Shown here: positions 18,699 through 25,908 of the stretch, in pieces
Layout: each line of letters opens with the position of its first letter
How positions within the stretch are numbered: the stretch's first letter is position 1
From: JBMOUD01 sp049319665
GTDB lineage: Bacteria > Pseudomonadota > Gammaproteobacteria > Enterobacterales > Enterobacteriaceae
DNA: 64,000 bases
Direction: 5' to 3'
Assembly (NCBI RefSeq): GCF_049319665.1
Contig: NZ_JBMOUD010000003.1
Coordinates: 379,432 to 443,431, forward strand
Position numbers and translations under genes: made by a program
The notes under the pieces: generated by a model
Told to the model about the DNA's origin: nothing
Databases searched by the model: none
Seen by the model: the letters and a program-made list of their open reading frames with translations, nothing else

Positions 18699-19101
18699 GG
18701 AAAAAATAACTCCTGAACCCGCGTGCACTAGCACGTTAGCATTATGTTAATCGTTTGCCTGCGTTTATTTAACTGCGATAATTTCTTTACGCAGCAAAAT
18801 CGTTTGTATTGATTTCAGCAGAGAACCTGAAAGGGGGCTGAGATAAGCAGCCGTTACATCGCAGGGCGGTAACCGCGAATTTTCTCTTATATTGCGGAAA
18901 AGTGGAAGAAAAATTTAAGCTGACTACGAAGATGGCGCTCTTTGTTAGAGATCATAGGAAAATGGTAGCGGCTATGAGAATATATCAATGGCATAATAAT
19001 TGTATGGCTATTCTTTATGTGGCTACTGGTTGTATGGCCAATGTCTGTTTGGCTCGTTATGATTATAAGTATTCTCGGCGTTCATCATGAAAGGAGGATG
19101 T
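18699..19101. other. intergenic region purR-ynhF
   Basis: 403 bases between divergent purR and ynhF. It holds the possible PurR operators and, just before ynhF, the strong ribosome binding site AAAGGAGGATGT. A 62-codon open frame at 18902-19090 has no ribosome binding site or recognisable product. Confidence 0.5.
18747..18808. promoter_or_regulatory. possible pair of PurR operators upstream of purR
   Basis: Two segments, TTAATCGTTTGCCT near 18748 and AAAATCGTTTGTAT near 18796, share the CGTTTG core of the PurR box GCAAACGTTTGC and lie about 50 bases apart. E. coli purR has two operators. The left halves are poor, so this is tentative. Confidence 0.35.
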
Positions 19102-19191
19102 ATGGATAGTAATCTAAAAATGTCTTTAATCACCACGGTTTGCGCATTGGCGATGATCTTGATCTTCAGCTTTACTGCGGTGATGCACTGA
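19102..19191 (+). CDS. ynhF: small membrane protein YnhF
   Basis: 29-residue peptide starting MDSNLKMSLITT, with one hydrophobic segment (about residues 8-27) ending in AVMH. It resembles E. coli YnhF in length, in the N-terminal pattern with LK-S-TT, and in the C-terminal ALH/VMH. Position beside purR is also as in E. coli. AAGGAGG lies seven bases before the ATG and a perfect terminator follows. E. coli YnhF is an inner-membrane peptide of unknown function. Confidence 0.88.
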   Translation: MDSNLKMSLITTVCALAMILIFSFTAVMH

Positions 19192-19291
19192 GTTGGGCGT
19201 CGCTAGGCGTTGTTGTTGGCTGACTACTGTACCGATGCCTTAGTTACTTTGCCAATGTAGCACTGACTTCGCCAAAGCAGGGTAGCGATAA

Positions 19292-19330
19292 AAAATAAGG
19301 GAAATCCCTAAATGGGATTTCCCTTATTTT
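19292..19330 (+). terminator. ynhF terminator
   Basis: Very strong, perfect stem AAAATAAGGGAAATCCC/GGGATTTCCCTTATTTT with loop TAAAT. It can act in both directions. Confidence 0.9.
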
Positions 19331-19422
19331 ATTATCATTCTCTTGTCGATAACTGTGTGTTCTCAGTTATCACGGAAACACTTCGTTAAATGCTCTTCAT
19401 CAAAGATGAGCTAACTGACTAT

Positions 19423-20280
19423 TTAACGAATCGTTTTAGGGGTCATGACCCGACGAGCGCCTACGTAATGATCTTGCCAGTAGTTATCCGCAAGGTAACT
19501 GATTTTTATGTCTTCACCTGTGCGAGGAGACTGAATAAATTTACCATTACCAAGATAAACACCAACATGGTCTGCGGCACCGCGCTTGGAAATCTTAAAG
19601 AATACCAAGTCGCCAGATTCTAACTCACCACGTTTGATTGGCGCTGCATCACGCAGGTGATACATTTCATCGGCCGTGCGAGGCATCTTAATACGCATCA
19701 AATCCTTATATGCGTAGTAAACTAAGCCACTACAATCGAAACCAGTATTCGGCGATGTCCCACCCCAGCGGTAAGGTTTTCCGACTTGGTGCATCAATTT
19801 GTTCATCGCAGTCAATTTAGCTGTCTGATAGCGTTTTTTATGCGCGGCGCTCATCGCAATCGGCATGCATTTTTCACTTGCCGCTTTATGCTTGTGATGA
19901 CGACCGTACGCTTTTTTACCCACAGTAGGGCAGGTTACCGCCTCATTCGCTAACGAGTGAGTGATACTCTTAATCTCTTTTTTGTGTCCGTTTTTTTCAT
20001 GCTTGGCTATGGCCGCCTTTGTAGACGCATGCTTAACCAGCTTGGGGCTGCCAGCTTTCTTACTGTGTGTTGTCGATTTATGGTGCTCATTTACTGCCGC
20101 TGATTTTGTTTTCTTAGTACTGCGAGCAACAACTTTTCGCTTTCGTCGTTCTTCAGGTTTTGTCTGATCGACGTGGCTTTTCCGTTGTTCTGCGGAAATA
20201 CGTTTATGTGGCGAAGCATTTGCCACATTAAGAAACAGCTGGGTAAAGAGCAGCACAAAGAGCGTAAACAATAACCGCAT
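19423..20280 (-). CDS. mepH: murein DD-endopeptidase MepH (YdhO), NlpC/P60 family
   Basis: Periplasmic cysteine peptidase that cleaves D-Ala-mDAP crosslinks during wall growth. The start is MRLLFTLFVLL at 20280 (285 residues), which gives a clean signal peptide ending near ANASPHKR. A long Lys/Ala/His-rich, low-complexity linker (about residues 25-155) precedes the NlpC/P60 domain. There the catalytic Cys is in TGFDCSGLVYYAY and the His in ADHVGVYLG. The C terminus GARRVMTPKT matches E. coli YdhO. Confidence 0.94.
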   Translation of the reverse strand: MRLLFTLFVLLFTQLFLNVANASPHKRISAEQRKSHVDQTKPEERRKRKVVARSTKKTKSAAVNEHHKSTTHSKKAGSPKLVKHASTKAAIAKHEKNGHKKEIKSITHSLANEAVTCPTVGKKAYGRHHKHKAASEKCMPIAMSAAHKKRYQTAKLTAMNKLMHQVGKPYRWGGTSPNTGFDCSGLVYYAYKDLMRIKMPRTADEMYHLRDAAPIKRGELESGDLVFFKISKRGAADHVGVYLGNGKFIQSPRTGEDIKISYLADNYWQDHYVGARRVMTPKTIR

Positions 20281-20849
20281 GGCGTCGCTACCGATAGTGT
20301 CCAAGGTTAAACATCACAGATGTTACAGTATTCCCCAAAAGCGGGGCGTAAAACAGCATGAATTGCTTCGATTCTAGATCATATTGTGAGAAAAAGTTAA
20401 TATCTTTTTTTTTGCTGATAAATGCAGCATGAATCGTTCGAAGTTAACTCAAATTTCAGAGTGTTAGCACATAAACACAGCGAACTTCGGATCTGTCGAA
20501 CTTTGCTATATAGATAGTAGATAACAATATAATGCCTGTTTTTTGGCTCTCGATGCATGACTTTACCAGCCTAAAGACGAGGGTCAATAAAAACCACACA
20601 AAAAATGGCGTTATATCTTGCCTCGGTCATCGTTACAATAGTGATAAGAAAAAACGATGCTTTTATCTGACTAAATTTATGTCGATTAGCAGTAGTCATT
20701 AGCATAAATTAAAATGTAAGTAGATATCGTTTACCTATGCAGACCTATACCCATCATACTTCAAGTTGCAGGGTATAAACGTGTTGTAGTCTCTGCACAA
20801 GTTTGAGTAATGACCGTGACAGCCTATTGATGGCTTGAGGAAGCAAAAA
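20281..20849. other. intergenic region mepH-grxD
   Basis: 569 bases between divergent mepH and grxD, AT-rich, with promoters for both. It contains a 32-bp ERIC remnant (20746-20777). In E. coli sodB and ydhP lie in this neighbourhood; neither is present in the window. Confidence 0.55.
20746..20777. repeat. ERIC remnant 2 (termini only)
   Basis: TATACCCATCATACTTCAAG is followed by TTGCAGGGTATA. The two ERIC ends are joined with the whole interior missing. It lies 73 bases before grxD. Confidence 0.7.
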
Positions 20850-21197
20850 ATGACCACGACTATTGAAAAAATTCAGCAGCAGGTTTCTGAAAATCCAATC
20901 CTGCTTTATATGAAAGGTTCACCTAAATTGCCAAGCTGTGGTTTCTCAGCTCAGGCGGTTCAGGCGCTTTCTGCCTGTGGTGAACGTTTCGCTTATGTTG
21001 ATATTCTGCAAAATCCAGACATCCGTGCTGAGATGCCAAAATTTGCTAACTGGCCAACGTTCCCACAGCTGTGGGTCGACGGTGAACTGGTTGGCGGCTG
21101 CGATATCGTAATTGAAATGTATCAACGCGGTGAACTGCAGCAACTGATCAAAGAAACTGCTGAAAAATACAAATCAAAAGAAGAGCAGCCAGAATAA
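20850..21197 (+). CDS. grxD: monothiol glutaredoxin GrxD (Grx4)
   Basis: Monothiol glutaredoxin that binds a shared [2Fe-2S] cluster with glutathione and takes part in Fe-S delivery. It has 115 residues from ATG 20850; an in-frame TTG at 20835 is less likely. The CGFS active site appears in KLPSCGFSAQ, with the glutathione-binding WPTFPQLWV and GGCDIV following. A strong terminator follows 14 bases after the stop. Confidence 0.97.
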   Translation: MTTTIEKIQQQVSENPILLYMKGSPKLPSCGFSAQAVQALSACGERFAYVDILQNPDIRAEMPKFANWPTFPQLWVDGELVGGCDIVIEMYQRGELQQLIKETAEKYKSKEEQPE

Positions 21198-21211
21198 GCT
21201 GTTTGGGTTTG

Positions 21212-21245
21212 AAAAAATGAGCGGCCATGAGCCGCTCATTTTTTT
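21212..21245 (+). terminator. grxD terminator
   Basis: AAAAATGAGCGGC/GCCGCTCATTTTT stem with seven terminal T residues. Confidence 0.93.
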
Positions 21246-21286
21246 GTCGTGTACGTCACTTTTGCTGCGGGGCTGGATTATCGCTC

Positions 21287-21973
21287 TTAATCGATATCCT
21301 GTGAGGGCGTATTTTCATCATCACGGATATCTTCTGGTGCTATCGGCAAAGGCCAACCACCGAGACGTTTCCAGCGATTGACTAATTCGCAGAAAAGATG
21401 AGCAGTCTGCTCAGTATCGTATAGTGCTGAGTGCGCCTGAGAACTATCAAAAGCAATCCCTGCGCTAATACAGGCTTTTGCTAATACCGTTTGGCCTAAT
21501 ACTAAGCCGCTTAACGCTGCGGTATCAAAAGTTGCAAAAGGGTGGAATGGATTGCGTTTTAAACCCGCCCGCTCAGCAGCAGCCATCAGGAAGCTATGAT
21601 CAAAATTAGCGTTATGCGCAACGATAATCGCCCGATTGCAGTTCTGCTCTTTCATCCCTTTGCGAATGGCCTTGAAGATGGCATGCAACGCGTCATATTC
21701 GCTGACCGCACCACGTAGTGGATTGGTAGGATCAATGCCGTTGAATGCTAAGGCTTCAGGATGCAAAATTGAACCCTCAAAAGGTTCTACGTGAAAATGC
21801 AGCGTCTCGTCATTTTCAATCCAGCCGCCATCATCCATGCGTAATGTTACAGCGGCAATTTCTAATAATGCATCTGTCTGGGCATTGAAACCGGCGGTTT
21901 CTACATCAATTACTACGGGATAGAACCCACGAAAACGGCCTCGCAAGGCGTTAGAGTCACTTTTATCAGCCAT
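21287..21973 (-). CDS. rnt: ribonuclease T
   Basis: 3'-5' exoribonuclease of the DEDD superfamily that trims tRNA CCA turnover products, 5S and 23S rRNA ends. The start is MADKSDSNALRGRF at 21973 (228 residues), consistent with E. coli RNase T of 215 plus a C-terminal tail. Exo motifs visible are VVIDVETAGF (ExoI, Asp and Glu), VAHNANFDHSF (ExoII) and HSALYDTEQTA (ExoIII). Confidence 0.95.
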   Translation of the reverse strand: MADKSDSNALRGRFRGFYPVVIDVETAGFNAQTDALLEIAAVTLRMDDGGWIENDETLHFHVEPFEGSILHPEALAFNGIDPTNPLRGAVSEYDALHAIFKAIRKGMKEQNCNRAIIVAHNANFDHSFLMAAAERAGLKRNPFHPFATFDTAALSGLVLGQTVLAKACISAGIAFDSSQAHSALYDTEQTAHLFCELVNRWKRLGGWPLPIAPEDIRDDENTPSQDID

Positions 21974-22131
21974 CAGCTTCTTATCTTTAACGAATTCAGC
22001 GCGCATTATGGCAAACTTTTACGCCAGATGCAGGTAGAGAAGGGAGAAAACCAGTAGCCAAGACCTTTCGGCGGGATAGTCTAATCAAATCTTGGCTGTC
22101 AGAGTTTATTGGGTGCGTCTTTATTGATGTT

Positions 22132-22524
22132 TTACTTTGCCTGTTTGGATTCGACCAATTCGATTTTGTAACCATCAGGGTCTTCGACAAAGGCAATAAT
22201 ACTCGCCCCGCCTTTTACCGGGCCGGCTTCGCGAACGACCTTACCTCCTGCTTGGCGAATCTCATCGCAGGTTTGTGCCACGTTATCGACACCTAATGCC
22301 AGATGACCAAAGGCACTGCCAAGATCGTAGCTATCGACGCCCCAGTTGTAAGTCAACTCAATAACTGCACCTTCACTTTCTTCGGTATAACCGACAAAGG
22401 CAACGGTGTATTTATATTCGGCATTTTCGCGTGTTCTCACTAAACGCATGCCCAAAACTTGGGTATAGAAATCAATAGAGCGTTGCAAGTCACCGACGCG
22501 AAGCATGGTATGAAGTAAACGCAT
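22132..22524 (-). CDS. gloA: lactoylglutathione lyase (glyoxalase I)
   Basis: Ni2+-dependent enzyme that converts the methylglyoxal-glutathione hemithioacetal to S-lactoylglutathione. It has 130 residues in two betaalphabetabetabeta modules. Metal ligands are recognisable: His5 in MRLLH, Glu in AVIELTYN, His in FGHLALGVD and Glu in YKIELVE. In E. coli gloA is read from the nemRA transcript as well as its own promoter. Here a strong terminator lies between nemA and gloA. Confidence 0.97.
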   Translation of the reverse strand: MRLLHTMLRVGDLQRSIDFYTQVLGMRLVRTRENAEYKYTVAFVGYTEESEGAVIELTYNWGVDSYDLGSAFGHLALGVDNVAQTCDEIRQAGGKVVREAGPVKGGASIIAFVEDPDGYKIELVESKQAK

Positions 22525-22566
22525 TGAGGCTCCCTAATTATCAACGTGAGTAGTAATAGTCAGAAG

Positions 22567-22607
22567 TAAAAAAGCGGCAGCCGTTGAGGGTAACAAACGG
22601 CTGCCGC
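22567..22607 (-). terminator. terminator between nemA and gloA
   Basis: GCGGCAGCCGTT/AACGGCTGCCGC stem (12 perfect base pairs) followed on the minus strand by six T residues. It stops nemA transcription before gloA, or sets partial read-through. Confidence 0.88.
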
Positions 22608-22643
22608 AAAACTCATTAGCATTGTTCCAGTGCTACAGTGCGA

Positions 22644-23735
22644 TTACAAGGTTGGGTAATCGGTATATCCTTCTTCACCGCCGCCGTAGAAAGTTTCTGG
22701 TTTAGGTTCGTTAAGTGGCGCATGAGCTTTAAGACGTTCTAGCAGATCTGGGTTGGCGATATAGCTACGGCCAAATGCCACCGCATCGATATAGCCTTTC
22801 TCAATCAACTCTTCCGCTTTCTCTGCGGTATAAGCACCGGCACCAACAATCACGCCGCTATAATGCGCGCGGATTTGTTTACGGAATGCTTCGGTATAGG
22901 CTTTACCACCGGCCCAGTCTGGTTCTGAAATATGCAGGTAAGCCAGATGACGTTTGTTCAACTCATCCAACAGATAGAGTGCTGCTTCTTCCTGATCTTC
23001 ACCGTTATCCAAGCCGTTGAATGGGCCCATTGGCGAAATACGAATACCTACGCGGTCTGCGCCAATTTCTGCGATGGCTGCATCAACAACCTCTAATGTC
23101 AGGCGAGTGCGGTTCTCAATGCTTCCACCGTATTGATCGGTACGTTGGTTAGAGGCAGGAGACAGGAATTGATGCAGCAAATAACCGTGTGCGCCGTGCA
23201 ATTCGATATAGTCGAAGTTAGCTTCACGGGCATTGGCAATGGCGCTGCGGAAATCGTTCACGATACCAGGGATTTCACTGGTTTCTAGTGCGCGTGGAGT
23301 AGAGCAATCTTCGCGGTATGTTTGGCCATTTTCATCACGTAAGCTGGTACGTGTTTCGGCATTAATAGCAGAAGGGGCTACAGGAGCCTGATTGCCCGGC
23401 TGTAAGCTGGCGTGAGAAATACGGCCTGTGTGCCACAATTGCACGGCCATATGGCCTTGTTTAGCGTGGACACCAGCTACAATTTTCTTCCAGGCAGCAG
23501 TCTGCTCTGGTGAATGCAATCCAGGTGCACCGGCATAGCCTTTAGCTTGGGCCGAAATTTGAGTTGCTTCACTGATAATCAACCCTGCGCTATGACGTTG
23601 CGCGTAATATTCGCCCATCAGTGGAGTAGGGATATCGCCGGGCTCGATGCTACGCAGACGGGTCAATGGCGCCATAAATACACGATTTGGTAAGGTTTTT
23701 TTGCCAACAACAAGAGGCGTAAAAAGCTTGGTCAT
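22644..23735 (-). CDS. nemA: N-ethylmaleimide reductase NemA (Old Yellow Enzyme family)
   Basis: FMN-dependent ene-reductase of 363 residues (E. coli 365) that reduces N-ethylmaleimide, nitroesters and other electrophiles. Visible are FMAPLTRLRS at the N terminus, the active-site stretch ELHGAHGYLLHQFLSP (about residues 178-193), and QYGGSIENR and VAFGRSYIANPDL for FMN phosphate binding. It lies downstream of nemR with a NemR-box-like palindrome in the 103-base gap. Confidence 0.96.
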   Translation of the reverse strand: MTKLFTPLVVGKKTLPNRVFMAPLTRLRSIEPGDIPTPLMGEYYAQRHSAGLIISEATQISAQAKGYAGAPGLHSPEQTAAWKKIVAGVHAKQGHMAVQLWHTGRISHASLQPGNQAPVAPSAINAETRTSLRDENGQTYREDCSTPRALETSEIPGIVNDFRSAIANAREANFDYIELHGAHGYLLHQFLSPASNQRTDQYGGSIENRTRLTLEVVDAAIAEIGADRVGIRISPMGPFNGLDNGEDQEEAALYLLDELNKRHLAYLHISEPDWAGGKAYTEAFRKQIRAHYSGVIVGAGAYTAEKAEELIEKGYIDAVAFGRSYIANPDLLERLKAHAPLNEPKPETFYGGGEEGYTDYPTL

Positions 23736-23753
23736 GATAACTCCTGGAATAAA

Positions 23754-23768
23754 TAGACTGGTCGTCTA
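23754..23768. promoter_or_regulatory. possible second NemR site before nemA
   Basis: TAGACTGGTCGTCTA is a palindrome with TAGAC arms like the NemR box (TAGACC-N4-GGTCTA). It lies 19 bases upstream of the nemA ATG, so nemA may have its own NemR-controlled promoter. Confidence 0.5.
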
Positions 23769-23838
23769 GGTGGTGTTTTATAAAACCATATAGTAAAGAT
23801 GGTTAACTTACTAGTGACGTTGTCACGCTAATTCAGCG

Positions 23839-24450
23839 TTAAAATTCAGTACCTGGTGGTTGTAAAAATTGTTCTACACATTCCATTGCGGCAGATAAGG
23901 GCGTAACAGAATGCTTAACCTTTGCGCGCAGTGATGCGCCAAGCCACAGGGAATAGAGTGCTTCTGCAGCAACGGGGGGCGAAAAAGGAATACGTAATGA
24001 TCCTTCCTCAATTCCTTTCTCAAGAGCATGTTGCAGGCGTTTTATTACTTTGCTGGTGCCTTGTTCTAAGACATGCCGCATTGGCTCTGATAAGTCACTC
24101 ACTTCTGCTGAAACTTTGACAGCAAGGCAAGCTGTATGACATTCACTACTACAAAAGTTGCTGATGGTCATAGCGTAGTAACTCAGCAAATGCTGTCGCT
24201 GATTACCTTTCGGGTTGCTAAATAAGGCTTCGAGATGTGCATCATACTTATCAAAGTAGCGTTTGATCATCGCTTCTCCAAAAGCCTCTTTGGATTTGAA
24301 GTAGTGATAAAACGATCCTTTAGGCACCACGGCTGTTTTTAATAACTCCGTCAGGCCCATGCCGGTGAAACCGAGGTGCAAGCTCAGTGCTTCACCTGTT
24401 GCTAGCAGATGTTCTCGGGTATCAGTATGCGAAGATTCTATTTTGTTCAT
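23839..24450 (-). CDS. nemR: TetR-family electrophile-sensing repressor NemR
   Basis: Repressor of nemA and gloA, released by electrophiles and hypochlorous acid. It has 203 residues. The HTH lies in FTGMGLTELLKTAVVPKGSF with GSFYHYFKSKEAF following, the TetR hallmark. Of the cysteines known in the E. coli protein, the key Cys106 equivalent is kept (TACLAVK), while those at positions 21 and 116 are Ser here. An extra Cys occurs in SECHTAC. A consensus NemR box lies 15 bases upstream of its ATG. Confidence 0.93.
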   Translation of the reverse strand: MNKIESSHTDTREHLLATGEALSLHLGFTGMGLTELLKTAVVPKGSFYHYFKSKEAFGEAMIKRYFDKYDAHLEALFSNPKGNQRQHLLSYYAMTISNFCSSECHTACLAVKVSAEVSDLSEPMRHVLEQGTSKVIKRLQHALEKGIEEGSLRIPFSPPVAAEALYSLWLGASLRAKVKHSVTPLSAAMECVEQFLQPPGTEF

Positions 24451-24464
24451 GTGTTGTAGAGTAA

Positions 24465-24480
24465 TAGACCGAGCGGTCTA
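24465..24480. promoter_or_regulatory. NemR box upstream of nemR
   Basis: TAGACCGAGCGGTCTA is a perfect palindrome identical to the NemR consensus TAGACC-N4-GGTCTA. It lies between nemR and divergent ydhL. Confidence 0.9.
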
Positions 24481-24647
24481 GGTCAATAATCAGTGTAAAT
24501 AAAAATGTAAGCAAGATGTGGCTTGCACGTTTAGAGTAAAACGTCTTCAATAAAAGTCTATATCCGACACATTTCATAGCGTAGGAGCGATTTGTCATTC
24601 TACTGTATGAACGCCTATTGGGTATGTTCTCGCAAGACGGAGGAATT

Positions 24648-24890
24648 GTGGCACAACAGCTCGAGTTTTTCGACATCCCTAGCCCTTGTCGTGGTATTTG
24701 CCAGGCCGGACCGAATGGCTTTTGCCGAGGCTGTTTTCGCAGCAGGGAAGAGCGTTTTCAATGGATGAGTATGAACGACGTTGAAAAGCGTCACGTACTG
24801 CGTTTATGCCACCAGCGTTTCTTACGTCTTAAACGGGTAAACAAAGCAGCGGATGACGATGTATCACCAGAACAACCCTCATTATTTTAA
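24648..24890 (+). CDS. ydhL: DUF1289-family protein YdhL
   Basis: 80-residue protein of the DUF1289 family, function unknown, probably Fe-S or zinc binding through Cys motifs: SPCRGIC (about residues 13-19) and GFCRGCFR (about 27-34). The GTG at 24648 is chosen because GGAGG lies six bases before it and VAQQLEFF matches the start of E. coli YdhL. The frame could run back to a TTG at 24618. Its ending QPSLF is shared with E. coli. It may be influenced by the NemR box in the shared intergenic region. Confidence 0.9.
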   Translation: MAQQLEFFDIPSPCRGICQAGPNGFCRGCFRSREERFQWMSMNDVEKRHVLRLCHQRFLRLKRVNKAADDDVSPEQPSLF

Positions 24891-24970
24891 ATCCCACCTC
24901 GCTATTTAAATAAGCATTAGACTAGGATGCTGTACGCTATTAAAAATCTAATAATGAGAGGTAATGTAGG

Positions 24971-25867
24971 ATGGAACATCGTACTAAGCTGGCTGCGATT
25001 GGCCCAGAATTTTCGCGGATGATTTGTGGCTATTGGCGGCTGATGGAATGGGATATGACTCCACAACAGTTGCTCACTTTTATTGAGCAGCATGTTGAAC
25101 TTGGTATCACCACAGCCGATCATGCTGATATTTATGGTGGCTATCAATGTGAGGCTGCTTTTGGCCAAGCGCTGCGTTTAAAGCCAGCGCTGCGCCAGCA
25201 AATGCAGTTGGTCAGTAAATGTGGCATTGCCACAAAAGCTGACCCTAAAAATCACATTGGTCACTATATCACCGACCGTGAGTATATTATCGCGCAGGCT
25301 GAAAAGTCGCTGACAAACTTACATACTGATAATCTTGATCTATTGCTAATCCATCGTCCTGACCCACTAATGGATGCCGATGACGTTGCTGAAGCCTTCA
25401 CCTCATTACACCAAAGCGGCAAGGTAAAGCACTTTGGCGTGTCAAACTTTACCCCGACACAGTTTACGTTATTACAATCGCGTCTGCCGTTCGCTTTGGT
25501 AACTAATCAGGTTGAAATTTCGCCTACGCACCAGCCTGCTATTTTGGATGGCACATTGGATCAATGCCAGCAACTGCGCATTAAACCTATGGCTTGGTCA
25601 TGCCTTGGTGGCGGCAGCTTGTTCAAGGACCCGCAATTCCAGGCATTACGAGATGAACTGACCGCCGTAGCGCAAGAAATTGGCGCTGAAAATATTGAGC
25701 AGGTGGTTTATGTCTGGATCATGCGCTTACCTTCTCAGCCTTTGCCTATCATCGGTTCGGGAAGAATTGAACGAGTGAAGTCGGCGCTTAAAGCCTTGGA
25801 TTTGGATATGAATCGCCAGCAATGGTTCCGCATTCGCAAGGCGGCGCTAGGTTACGACGTACCGTAA
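24971..25867 (+). CDS. ydhF: aldo/keto reductase YdhF
   Basis: NADPH-dependent oxidoreductase of the aldo/keto reductase superfamily, 298 residues, TIM barrel. The catalytic tetrad can be placed: Asp and Tyr in ADHADIYGGY, Lys in LVSKCGI, His in LLIHRPDP. The NADPH-binding end PIIGSGRIERVKSAL is visible. The physiological substrate is unknown. Neighbours match E. coli ydhF. Confidence 0.93.
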   Translation: MEHRTKLAAIGPEFSRMICGYWRLMEWDMTPQQLLTFIEQHVELGITTADHADIYGGYQCEAAFGQALRLKPALRQQMQLVSKCGIATKADPKNHIGHYITDREYIIAQAEKSLTNLHTDNLDLLLIHRPDPLMDADDVAEAFTSLHQSGKVKHFGVSNFTPTQFTLLQSRLPFALVTNQVEISPTHQPAILDGTLDQCQQLRIKPMAWSCLGGGSLFKDPQFQALRDELTAVAQEIGAENIEQVVYVWIMRLPSQPLPIIGSGRIERVKSALKALDLDMNRQQWFRIRKAALGYDVP

Positions 25868-25908
25868 TGAACGGCTGATATTTGTTATTGTCTTTAATAA
25901 AATCATCA

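Noticed and set aside
18902..19090. 62-codon frame just upstream of ynhF
   Set aside because: No ribosome binding site, no signal or domain, ends 11 bases before ynhF. More likely ynhF leader.
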